Assembly (NCBI GenBank): GCA_013399895.1
Contig: VXBA01001282.1
Span: forward strand, 187,519 to 251,518
Source: Serilophus lunatus
Taxonomy: Eukaryota > Chordata > Aves > Passeriformes > Eurylaimidae
DNA length: 64,000 nucleotides
Reading direction: 5' to 3'
Part shown: piece after piece, positions 12,846 through 23,120 of the stretch
Layout: each line of letters begins with the position of its first letter
How positions within the stretch are numbered: the stretch's first letter is position 1
Notes under the pieces: generated by a model
Told to the model about the DNA's origin: nothing
The model's database searches: none
The model's input: only the letters and a program-made list of their open reading frames with translations
Position numbers and translations under genes: made by a program

Positions 12846-14779
12846 ACTTTCTTGTGCATACATTGGGTAGGAATGCTCTTCTAACAGGAATAAAATTAAT
12901 CCCGCTTGGGTCAAGTCAAAAGTTCTGATACTTGTCCAAATAAAGGAAACCTGGTAGTCTCCCCATCCTATTGGATCACACAGGCAACTGTCAAGCACTG
13001 TGGAGTAAACCCAGTTTACTCCAGCCATTTATCTTAACCTAGACGCAAACAGTAACGCACCAAGTTTACAACCCGAAGCACTCCTTACTTCTGCAGTACA
13101 AAGCTGAAAATATAGTTAGGTGCTCTCAATGCCTGTTTAAATTAAAAATGTTTAATTTATTTAATTAAAATCAGGTCACTGTTTGCAAGCAGTTGCTTTT
13201 CTCCTGATTTACTGACAGTCATCCATTATTGCTGTTGCAATAATATAAAATGTAGCTCTATTATGTACTTTGCACTCCTTTTTGTTAAAAACTAAATGTT
13301 TTCAGAGGCTACCTTTTTCTAGCTGTGACAAAATGTTCTGTATGTTTTGTTCTGTACTTCGTCTCAGTTGACCATATATTTAAACAGGCATCCTTCCTAG
13401 TAGGGAGCAAAAACACTGTGTATGCTAAAAGTTTTTGCCTTTAATTTTTTTTTCTAAATTTGACCTCTGCAGTCCTCAGAGTAAATCAAACTATACATTT
13501 TAATTTGAAGTGAGTAGGAACCTTAACTTTGCCCAGTTATTCAAGTGTAACAGCTCTAAGAAAAGGGAATCACTGAGTGCATTTCATTAAGTGTTTGAAG
13601 TAAGACATCATTTGCCTTCTGTGGAAGACATGGTCTCATGCAGTCAAGGACTGACTGCTTTCAGTACTGCAGCTTCCTCTCAGCAGTTCCATATAAAGGG
13701 CTGAAGCTCAGCCTCCGTTCAGTGTTGCTGTGACAAGTCCCATTCTCTCTTAATGCTGCCTAGGAAAGTACAAAAAGCAGTACCATTAATACACAGATTG
13801 TTAGCATAACAACTGGAAATTTGACCAACACTTATCAAGCAATTGTATGCCTTTAATCAACATGAAGACATGTATTGAGCTAAACAGGGCCTCTTAGAAA
13901 CTTTTAAGTACAAATGAGTGAGGTGAAAGTTGTGCAACCCTTATGTGCAAATGCAGTACTGCTTTCCCTCATGTCAGGAGGGGAACATAAGTTGCCGTTG
14001 CACTATTATAATTTTGGAGGTTATAACCAGTAAGATACAGCATGAAGTTTAACTGTCTTACCTTCTCAGTCCTCCAACAATCCTGTCTTTCCAACTTAAA
14101 ATGCTTAACATTGGTTTTTTTATACATCCAAAGTCAAGTTTTAGCAATTTGCCTTTATATATATTCATTAGCAGTATTTATATATATATATTAAAAGTCC
14201 TTAAGAATAAAATTACATTAATCAGTTTATATAAACAAACTTTTCTGTAGTCCTAACAGTGAATTCTGACAACTTGCCAAACATATTTCCAAAATGTAAA
14301 ATAAGAATGTACCCACTATTCTTAGTTTATCTTAAGTGCTGGACAATACAGCTGGCACATACAAACGGGGAGCACAATCTCTGTTGTATGAAAGCCACAG
14401 GACTAAACACATAGGCCAGTGGGGTCTTTGAACCACGTACAGAGGAACTACTTATAAAACATACCATAGATGAAAGTGAAGTTGCTGTTTGAGTAAGAAC
14501 AGACTCTTTGCTGCTGCAGCTGGTTGCATGAATGGTACCCGATGGGGTTTTCTGCCAGCAGTGGGAAGAGATGACAAAACCAGCTTCCTGTTATGAACAA
14601 ATATGGAAAGATGCATTGCAACGGACCTTTTTTCTGTGTGTGACTACTTAAATGTGGGATTATTTTTTTCTCATTAAGTTTCTGCTTTATAAACAGGCTT
14701 GATGAAGTGTCTTATTTTAATCCAGCACTGCCTTTCTGTTGATGAACGTACCTGCGTGCCGGTCTCATTAGCAGTGACT
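12846..14779. other. AGGF1 3' flank, no gene seen
   Basis: AT-rich flank with a (TA)n run at about 14178-14192 and a second AATAAA at 14206-14211 that lacks a good GU-rich element. No coding exon is recognised. Confidence 0.6.
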
Positions 14780-15120
14780 CTGCTACAGCCCTTCGGCGCG
14801 TCAGGGCACCGTCCGCTTTCCTCCCGCGGCACCCAACTGTCTCGGTGTCGTCTCAGCGCTGGAAGCAGGGCACACGCTGCCTCCTCGGCCGCTCCTCGAG
14901 CATCTCGTTAGGCAGGCGGGGAGGAAGAAAGGTGTGTCGAGGTGTGTTGCGGGCCGGCTCCCCGCGCCGCGCCGCCCTCGCCGGCCGCCATCTTGTGCCG
15001 CCTCCCGGCGCGGGGGGCGGGGGGGGAGCGGCGCTGGCGGCGCGGGGGCTCTGCCGCTGGGCGGCGTGGCCGGGGGCCGAGCAGACAAAGGAAAACGCGA
15101 GCCGTGGATACTAGTTTAAA
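14752..15120 (-). promoter_or_regulatory. CpG island promoter, possibly driving a minus-strand transcript
   Basis: A sharp GC- and CpG-rich block stands in AT-rich DNA. It contains CCGCCATCTTG at 14987-14997, the reverse complement of the YY1 core-promoter motif CAAGATGGCGG, which in vertebrate promoters often lies just downstream of the start site in sense orientation. That favours minus-strand transcription. On the minus strand a consensus splice donor (cacgcag/gtacgt) has its last exonic base at 14752, so a first exon from about 15000 to 14752 is possible. The ATG inside the YY1 motif opens only a 27-codon frame, so the exon would be noncoding or carry a short upstream ORF. In human, ZBED3 (minus strand) and its antisense RNA occupy the corresponding interval, but I see no BED zinc finger here. 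Transcription in either direction is unproven. Confidence 0.55.
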
Positions 15121-15924
15121 AATACACCTACGTGACTTCTTTTTTTTAACACTTAGTGTCAGAAACGATCCTAAGAATGAATGCGCGCAGTCCCCAGAGT
15201 GATCCTGAGAATGACATGCCAGGAGGCAGCAGAGCAGCGCTGGCCGCAGGGCAGCTCGTCCTGACTCTTCCTCGTCGGCCGCTCCCTGCCCGTCTGCTGG
15301 GAGCGCCCTACAGCCCCTACTCCTCAGCGTCCCCCCGCTCTCCCTTCATCTTCCCTCACGTTTCTAAGGACAATGGTGGATTGGCCTTATTTTAGCAGTT
15401 TCCAGTCAAGCGTGGTTGCTACTGCAGACAGTGGCCAAGCCGCAGCTGCTGGACTTCGTGAGATTAAAAAGTGCGCACAGGTGGCCAAGCTAGATTTTGT
15501 AGCACTTTGAGTCTTGCCTGAACACTTGTTCATCGTCAACATTTCCCCACCCCCACCCCCCTAGTCCCTTCATTTTATACATCCTTTGTTTTCCCTGGCT
15601 ACGTGTTGGTTTTTTTTTTTGATAATCAGATTTTTATCTTTACCTATTTACTGCACTTCAAAAAACAAACAGAGAAACAAAGTGCTAGTTAAGTAAAACT
15701 GTGACACATCACACTGCTTACTGGATTGTTTTTTTCAGCCTTTAATTCTTTTTATTCAGCCCATACCACCAACAGGCAAGAATAATCTCAAGTGCCCAGT
15801 GATGTTGATTAAGTCTTATTATGAATTGAAATTATAGTTTTGGTTCCGTAACTTCTTTAGCAAATCCCTAATCTTTCTGTTTGATTCTTTAGCTACATCA
15901 AGAAAATAATATTTTGCTCTCTCT
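15121..15924. other. Flank of CpG island, no gene supported
   Basis: The stretch begins with a T-rich run and acceptor-like cttag at about 15135-15156, followed by a GC-rich patch to about 15340. An open frame of 79 codons at 15156-15395 has no recognisable domain. The rest is AT-rich with short C and T runs near 15545 and 15611. Confidence 0.5.
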
Positions 15925-16045
15925 TTAGAGATACTCAAAACACAACCAGCTCTGTTTGGCCCTGCTTGAGCAGGGGGTTGGACAAAATGACCTGCAGAGG
16001 TTCTTTACAACCTCAGCTTCTTTGCAACTCTGTGATCCATAGAAG
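15925..16045 (+). mobile_element. CR1 LINE 3' tail fragment
   Basis: The segment has the typical CR1 3' end text: gcttgagcagggggttggac, followed by a degenerate form of the fixed block before the tail (atgacctgcagaggttcttt) and then tctgtgatcc. It is about 120 bp, orientation +, and belongs to a different tail type from the copy that follows at 16165. Confidence 0.8.
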
Positions 16046-16164
16046 GTGCAGTGAAAAACTGATTGGCATGTGAATGTTACAGAGATGCAGGCCACAGACA
16101 TATCTAGGCAGGCAGAAAGAAGTCTTGAACCAACAAAAAGCCCAAGGAGTCTCAGTAGTGATCC

Positions 16165-16802
16165 TGAGAATGACACACCAGGAGTAGCCAGCAGTGTGCC
16201 CAGGTGGCCACGAAGGCAAATGGCATCCTGGCCCGTATCAGGAACAGCGTGGCCAGTAGGACCAGGAAAGAGATTCTTCCCCTGTACTCGGCACTGGGCC
16301 ACACCTTGAGCACTGTGTCCATTTCTGGACAGGAAGGATGTTGAGGTCTGGAGTGTGCCCAAAGAAGGGCAACGAGGACGGTGAATGGACTGGAGCACAA
16401 GTCCTGTGAGGAGTGGGTGTGGGAGCTGAGGTTTAATCTGAAGAAGAGGAGGCCCAGGGGACACCTTATCACTCTCTACAACTACCTTCAGGTAGGAAGC
16501 TGTAGCCAAGTGGGGATTAGTCTCTTCTCCAAGGCAACCAGCAGTAGAACAAGAGGACAGAGTCTTACGCTGCACCAGGGGAGGTTTAGGTTAGATATCA
16601 GGAAGAAGTTCTTTACAGAGAGCGATTGAGCTTTGGAATGGGCTACCCAAGGAGGTGGTAGATCACTGTCCCTGGAGGTATTTAAGAAGAGACTGGATGT
16701 GGCATTTAGTGGTCTAGTTGGCAAGGTGATGTTAGGTCAAAAATTGATAATCTCAGAGTCTTTTCCAACCTAATTGATTCCTAATTCTGTGATTCTGTGA
16801 GC
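16165..16802 (+). mobile_element. CR1 LINE 3' fragment
   Basis: The sequence runs from the CR1 ORF2 C-terminal region (gccagcagtgtgcccaggtg) to the octamer tail attctgtgattctgtga at its right end. Several frameshifts and stops break the former reading frame, so it is an old, 5'-truncated, dead copy. Confidence 0.92.
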
Positions 16803-18715
16803 ATGGACAGTTTAAGACTTGCCAGCAAAGAAAAATCTGCTGTCCACTTAGCCCTGTACCAACTAGCCTCAAGGCTAGGATTCATGACTCAGCAGAGATT
16901 AAGTTGCAAGAACAGCCAATATATGGTAAGTCTGAATGATAAATAGCAATCAGGAGTTTTAGAAACTTGGTGTGGCGGCAGTCTTGCAAGTCCAGCATTC
17001 CTCTATGGAGCATAACAAAGAAACAACAGATTAAATTTAAACAGATTGAATTACTGATTGTGATACAATCAGTACGTGGCACAGCAGTGGACCATAGACA
17101 GTTGCTCAGTGTGATACAGGTGCACTGATGCTCCACAAAGACAGTGGCAGGAAGATCCTCAGGTGTATCTGAGGTATAGTTTCTGTTTGGAGGTCTTTCT
17201 GAGAGATTTTCTGATATGTGTCAACCAAGAAGTTTGGTGGGGTTTTTTTGTTGTGATTGCTGTGGGAGAGCAGAGCTTCTGGCTGTGTGGGTTATTTGAC
17301 CATAAGCAGTTGTTAAGCTTTGTACCAAAGAAGCCAATGTGATATGGACATGATAGCTACCAGCATTAGAAATTGGTTTCTTGTATTTGTCCAGCTTGAG
17401 CACAAGATAATTGAGTGGGCAAGGCCTCCATCAGGGATTTTAGAGCTTGTTTAAAGCACTTGATGAGAAGGAGAGTATAGTTGGGATGTTCTTGAGAAGA
17501 ACTATTTTTTTCATGGAGCAGTAGCTCCATTTTTCATTTTATCATATAAATGCTTCTTTTGAGACTTCTGTCTTTAAACAATAAAGACTAAACTTGGAAA
17601 ATGCTCATGGTACACATGAGGAGGAAAATCACAAGTTCCTTTAAACAGCTTTACCCATTGCATGTCTTTAGTGTCAAACTTCGGAGGTATTTAAAGAAGG
17701 ATGTATTTTCTGATGAATTTGCAGTATGTGGGGCCGTATTGCCAATTGGGGTATTCTCTGTATATTTTGGCTTGATGATGAAATAAAATACGTGTTGAAC
17801 ATGATGTAAGATGAGTTACATCTTCATCTGTTTTCCCACATGTCTGTCCATGAGACCCTGTCACTGGGATGACTGTTGAAATCTGCACCTTGCTTATTCA
17901 AATGCCCATTTATGTTGAATTTTGCCACAGCCAGAACTGTGTGAAAACTGGAGTTCGAAGCTTGTAATCTTCACACTTTGGAATGCAAACAAACAGCAGC
18001 TTGTTCTTCCTCAGGCCTTCTGCAAAAGCCAAGGTTAGGTGGTTCTTCCAAGGCTGATTGTTTGGAGCTATTCAAGTGGTGGTGGAACACTGAAAAACTG
18101 TGTCTGCAACACATGACATCATCCTTTCCTCACTGTCCTGGGATTTGCATTCAATAAAGTATTTTCTTTCCCCTAGATGCTGCTGACACCTGGCTATGGT
18201 AATATGCCAGTTCCCAGTATCCACCATTACAACTAATGAACTATTGAAGCCTAGATATATCATTTTAGTCATTACAAATAAAGATTAAGAAGGCTTAACT
18301 GAGTGTAAGTCTCATTTCTAAAATGCTGCAGCAGATGCATTATCAAGAGACCTTTAAGTTGAGATCTCAGTACACTTCAAAGACCTCCTGTAACAGCTGG
18401 CAGGATTATTAATAGCTGCCACAACTGATTTAGGTAGAGTGTTTTCTCGGGGGTTTTTAACTAATGAGTCATGTCATTTTGTTCACCATAGTTTTTTATT
18501 TGTTTTGCTTTGAAAGAAAGAAGTTTCTGTTATCAAGTGCTGAATATAAACAGTGAGCCTCCGTTTGACAGCTCAGAAGAGCAGCCTACAAATTCTGAAA
18601 TGTGAGGATAGTTTCAACTGCAATGTCACTATGACTTCAGTGAGTGCATGTTAACCTCCATGAATTAATGATCTGGCCCCTGATGCTCATAGGCCAGTGC
18701 TACTCACTATATATT
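16803..18715. other. Intergenic, nothing recognised
   Basis: I see no coding exon, RNA gene or known repeat in this stretch. Confidence 0.6.
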
Positions 18716-18716
18716 G

Positions 18717-18785
18717 GCATGGGTATTGGTACAGAAGGCTACATACATATGTGCCTACATATGCCCTAACTGCTCAAGATAGAGG
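18717..18785 (+). repeat. Left flanking direct repeat of the LTR-type element
   Basis: The left copy includes ggcatgggtattggtacaga and gaggctcaaga-like text and resembles the segment directly right of the LTR-type element (19914-19975). The shared core is tggtacagaag, then ctaca, catat, taact and tcaag in the same order. Identity is roughly three quarters with small gaps, by eye. Confidence 0.6.
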
Positions 18786-18824
18786 AAAAATTAAAATGGT
18801 TTTTGTCAGACTTTGCAGGAAAAA

Positions 18825-19915
18825 TGTAGTGGGTTGACCCTGGGTGGATGTTAGGCACCCACCAAAGCCGTTGTATCACTTCCCTCCACAAGTGGACAGA
18901 GAAGAGGAAATACAACAAAAGGTTTGGTTTATGAACTGAGACAAGGACCAGGAGAAGTTGCTCACCAAATACCATCATGGGCAAAACAGGTTGAACTTCT
19001 GAATATTAATTCAATTTATTACTAACAAAATCAGAGCAGGATAATGAGAAGAAAGACAAAATCTTAAAAACCCCTTCCCTCCACCCTCCCTCCTTCTTAT
19101 GACAGGGCAGGGAGACGGGAAATGGGATTAAGAGTCCGTTCATCACATGTTCCTGCTACAGCTCAGGGAGAAGAATTCTTCCCCTCCTCCAGTGTGAGGT
19201 CCCTCCCGTGGGACACCGTCCACCACAAACTTATCCGTGGTGAGTCTGTCCCATGGGCAGCAATTCTCCGTGAACTATTCAAACATGGGTCTCTTTCCAC
19301 AGAATACAGTCCTACAGCCTGCTCCAGTGTGGGGCCCCGACAGGGTAATAAGTCCTACCAGGGAACCTGCTCCATCATGGGCTCTTCTCCCCCCTTGGTC
19401 TACAGGTCCTTGCCAGGACCCTGCTCCAACACAGGTTTCCCATGTGTTCACAGCCTCCTTTCAGGCATCCACTTGCTCTGGTGTGGGCTCCTCCATGGGC
19501 TGCAGGTGGATCTCTGCACTCCCAGTAGCCTCCATGCACTGTAGGGGCACAGCTGCCTCACCATGGTCTTTACCATGGGCTGCAGGGGGGCCTCACCTCT
19601 GGCACCTGGAGCAGCTCCTCCCCCTCTTTCTCCACTGACCTTGATATCTACATGGTTGTTCCTCACACATATTTTCACTCCTCTCTTCTCTGGCCACAAT
19701 TACTTCTGACTCATAACTATTTTCCTTCTTAAATATGTTATCACAGAGGCATTGCTATAATTCCTGACTGTTTCAGCCTTGTCTAGCGGTGAGTCTGTCC
19801 TGGAGCCAGCTGGCATTTTCTCCGTCAGACATGGGGGAAGCTTCTGGTAGCTTTTCACAGAAGCCACCCCTATAGCCAACCTGCTACCAAAACCTGGCCC
19901 CACTAACTCAATATG
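18825..19915 (-). mobile_element. Avian LTR-type dispersed repeat (solo, minus strand)
   Basis: The left end is tgtagtgggttgaccctggg and the right end is near ccactaactcaatatg. I recognise this sequence as a high-copy repeat of neoavian birds. Read on the minus strand it has LTR-like order: a promoter part, a poly(A) signal (TTTATT on + at 19015-19020, that is AATAAA) about 190 nt from the 3' end, and a terminal part ending with CA. The central part is made of degenerate repeated units around the words tgctcc and catgggctgcag. Open frames across it (for example 19122-19544) are not coding. No internal retroviral genes are present. The family name and class need a repeat-library search. Confidence 0.72.
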
Positions 19916-19975
19916 GCATTGGTACAGAAGTCTACACACATATACACGTACTTTAACTCTTCAAGTTGGAGGAGA
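19914..19975 (+). repeat. Right flanking direct repeat of the LTR-type element
   Basis: The right copy starts at the end of the LTR-type element (ggcattggtacagaagtcta) and runs in the same orientation as 18717-18785. It is far longer than a normal retroviral target-site duplication of 4-6 bp. Confidence 0.6.
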
Positions 19976-21367
19976 AACTACATGATCCCAAACTGAGAAG
20001 TGTGTTCCTCTTTCACAGCACTATCCTCCTGCCAAACCATATGTGTGGCACTGCAGCAATTAGCCAAGGAAGATCTTTCTTCCTGTCATTGATTTGGAAG
20101 CCCCACTATGTTTGCTCACCTAAGCTAAGCATTTACCTGCTGTTTATATTCAGCACTTGGGGTGACAGCTGCACTAATAGCTAGCATAATCATAGTGCCA
20201 GCCAAATTGCAGCAAAGTTAGAAGTGTCAGGATGCTTGCTTATTTTCAAAACTCTGCCCATTTCAGATTGTGTGCCTTTCATTTGAATAATCATGTGGTT
20301 TATATTCCTTTACACGCTGTTAGAGACTTGAAATTGTTAACTCTTGACATCAGCTGCAGTGCCACAATTTTTTTCTCAGGCTTCAGTCAGAATGATTCAG
20401 TCATCTGACAGCAATTGTTTCACAAAGTATATTTTGGAATCCAAAAAGCTCATTTAGAGTAAAAAATCCTTCTCTGAAAAGTGATGATAGCAGTCTTCAC
20501 TTTAGGCTTTCACAATGGTATTTTTCACCAGCTATTTGCCACTTGTAAGTTTCTGCTGATTTTATAAGAATAGTATATTATTTCATTGATACTTGCATCT
20601 GTTTGTTGTGTTACGTGTTTTGTTTTCTTTTTTTCTTTTATGATGACATCTCTTTGAATTTAATGCACTTACTTGGAGTTCATGCTATTAATGTATTAAT
20701 ATATACATATATTATATATATATATATATTAATGTATGATTATGTATTAATAAGAAGAGGAATAAGTCCCCAGCCCTAGGTTCTCAGAACGGGAGTTAGT
20801 AACCAAAACCATAACATGGCTGAGCAGATTGGTATATCACTTACAACATCAGCATGAAGAGTATGTTGTTAACATTGCAGTAAAGCCCTGAAGTGTTGCA
20901 GAAATGCAAGAACTATGGTTTACAGTTGTTCAATTCTTAACAGCATGATGCTAACAGTGTTGTTTCAGTGAAGTTTTCTTGCTTCGTGATTTAATGTATA
21001 ATTACATTCTCATGCCGTCTTTATTTCCAAAGTCTCTAGGTTTTACTGCACATGAGGGAATGTACTCAGCCAGCCAGCAACTGGATCAGATTTTTTTGCC
21101 TTCACTTTCCCTTTCTCACTCATGACTCCTATTCACATCTTCTGGCCTACACCAAAAATCCCGTGTTTTAGTTTGGACCAACTCATTTTGCCATTGGGTT
21201 TCCAAGGCTATTTGCGCTGCAGCATCCTTGCTGCAGCAATGCAGTTATGACTAGTTCATGAACTTGAGGCTGAAGAAGCTGCAAAAAGTGGTCACAACAG
21301 TTGAATAAATAACTCATTTTTGTTATTTCAAATACAAGCACATCAGCTACCTACTATTTTCAAGCCA
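19976..21367. repeat. Intergenic stretch with an AT microsatellite
   Basis: An (AT)n-rich run lies at 20697-20732, with related attaatgtatt words around it. Nothing else is recognised in this stretch. Confidence 0.65.
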
Positions 21368-21901
21368 GAGAATCATAGGTTCATGGAATGATTTGGGTTG
21401 GAAAGGTCCTTAAAGATTGCCTTATTCCAAGCCCCTTTCATGGGCAGGGACACCATCCAGGTTGTACAAAGCCACATCCAACCTGACCTTGAACACTTCC
21501 AGAGATGGGGCGTCCACAACTCTCTGGGCAACCTGTTCCAGTGCCTCATCACTCTCACAGTAAAGGGTTTCTTCCTGATTCCTAATCTAAACCTGCCCTC
21601 TTTCAGTTCAAAGCCATTCCCCCTTGTCCTGTCACCCTAATAAAAAAACTCCCCATCTTTCCTGGACACTCACCTTGGGTACTGGAAGGTCTTGCCACAG
21701 CCTTCTCTTCTTCAAACTGAACAACATCAATTCTCTTAATCTTTCCACGTAGAGAGGTGCTGCAGCCCTCTGGTCATCTCTATAGCCCTCCTATTGGACC
21801 TGCTCCAACAGATTCATGTCTTTCTTACGCTAGGGGTCTCTTCAGCATTTTGACCATCCCACAAAGGTTAGTGTCATCAGCCACCTTACTGATGATGTAC
21901 C
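21368..21901 (-). mobile_element. CR1 LINE, minus strand, 3' part
   Basis: The start (agaatcataggttcatggaa, then gatttgggttggaaaggtcc) is the reverse complement of a CR1 3' end. The text continues backwards through the ORF2 C-terminal region to a segment like the RT-domain region (gtgtcatcagccacctt). It is interrupted at about 21902 by an LTR and resumes at about 22787. Confidence 0.85.
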
Positions 21902-22404
21902 TGATGTCACCTGATGATAGTCTCTGGTGGTACTTTTTTGAAAGCTGGGTTTTTGGGCCTAATTTTTGAGAGTTTTAAAATTAGCATAAGTAATTCTGTC
22001 TCTCTGATAAAGCTCGAAGTCAGCATGGAAAATTTCTGTCTGAAGAAAAGCAAAAGCAAAAGCAAAAGCAAAAGCAAAACAATATCTTGATTNATAGCCC
22101 TCCTATTGGACCTGCTCCAACAGATTCATGTCTTTCTTACGCTAGGGGTCTCTTCAGCATTTTGACCATCCCACAAAGGTTAGTGTCATCAGCCACCTTA
22201 CTGATGATGTACCTGATGTCACCTGATGATAGTCTCTGGTGGTACTTTTTTGAAAGCTGGGTTTTTGGGCCTAATTTTTGAGAGTTTTAAAATTAGCATA
22301 AGTAATTCTGTCTCTCTGATAAAGCTCGAAGTCAGCATGGAAAATTTCTGTCTGAAGAAAAGCAAAAGCAAAAGCAAAAGCAAAAGCAAAACAATATCTT
22401 GATT
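21782..22404 (+). repeat. Perfect 311-bp tandem duplication around a single N
   Basis: Bases 21782-22092 and 22094-22404 appear identical, separated only by an N at 22093 (offset 312). The copies include the end of the CR1 part, the start of the LTR, and the whole (AAAAGC)n run (22046-22079 and 22358-22391). This looks like two contig ends with an unmerged overlap rather than real biology. Confidence 0.93.
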
Positions 22405-22786
22405 TCTCAAAATATGGTTAGAACTTTTTCAAAATACATCTGTAGCTTCTCACGAGCTAAAGTAGCCTAAATTTCTCACACAATAACAAGCGTTTTTCCC
22501 TTATCAAACAGGTGCTGTTTTTGCAGAGCCTTTCTCATGCTTTTCTGATCAGCAGCTTTGTCCAGTATCAAAATAATAGTCCGAGTTCTCAAAATAAAAA
22601 CAGATGAGCGAATGCTTCAGCTCATCCAATAAAATAGTTAAAAACAATTGTGTGGATCAATAAAGATGTTACATGTTAGTTTCTAAAGAGTATAAAAAGC
22701 TGTAAGTTCTCTCATTAAACAAGTGGCTTCCTGAACGAACCCTGTCTCAGTCGATTGCTAAGTTCGCCGGCTTAACTGTGACAACA
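21902..22786 (+). mobile_element. Solo LTR of an endogenous retrovirus, inserted in CR1
   Basis: The ends form an imperfect inverted repeat: TGATGTCAC at 21902-21910 and GTGACAACA at 22778-22786. Near the 3' end lie a TATA box (tataaaa, 22691-22697), a poly(A) signal of the ATTAAA type (22714-22719) and a U5-like segment ending in acaaca. CR1 sequence of one orientation lies on both sides, so the LTR inserted into a pre-existing CR1. No retroviral gene is present. The apparent 885 bp includes a 312-bp assembly duplication, so the real length is about 573 bp. I could not define an exact target-site duplication. Confidence 0.7.
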
Positions 22787-23120
22787 GTCCTTGTCCCTGA
22801 CAAAGATACTCAGTAATACTGGTTCTGGTACAGACTTCTGAGGGGCATCACTCATCACTCCTCTCCACCGCAACACTGAGGCATTGACCACAAGTCTTTG
22901 AGTGGCACCATTGAGTCTATTCCTTATCCATTCAGTGGTCCAGCTGTCAAATCCAGTTCTCTCCATTTTAGAGTCAAGGATGCACATGGAAGTAACAAAT
23001 GCTGTGCACAAGCCCAGGTAGATGATATTCCCTTATCCACCAATGTTGTAACCCCGTTGTAGGAGGTCACCAAATCTGCCACGCTATGTTGACCATCCTG
23101 TTGGTTGTTCCCATGTTTAA
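22787..23120 (-). mobile_element. CR1 LINE, minus strand, RT-region remainder
   Basis: After the LTR the CR1 text resumes: agatactcagtaatactggt, then a form of the ending acagacttctgaggggcatc and, further on, tgcacaagcccaggtagatg. These are reverse-complement remnants of the CR1 reverse transcriptase region. The copy is strongly decayed and its far boundary is uncertain. Confidence 0.7.

Noticed and set aside
15156..15395. 79-codon frame with the word RLLGAPYS, slightly like a ZBED3 N-terminal word
   Set aside because: The similarity is a few residues only; no BED zinc finger (C-x-x-C, H, H pattern) follows, and the frame is on the opposite strand to human ZBED3.
15925..16575. 216-codon minus-strand frame
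   Set aside because: It is antisense to the two CR1 fragments.
19122..19638. Overlapping open frames of 133-140 codons
   Set aside because: They lie in the non-coding LTR-type repeat; similar frames arise from its internal repeated units.
22219..22410. Leu-rich minus-strand frame that looks like a membrane segment
   Set aside because: It is the translation of the (AAAAGC)n run inside the assembly duplication.
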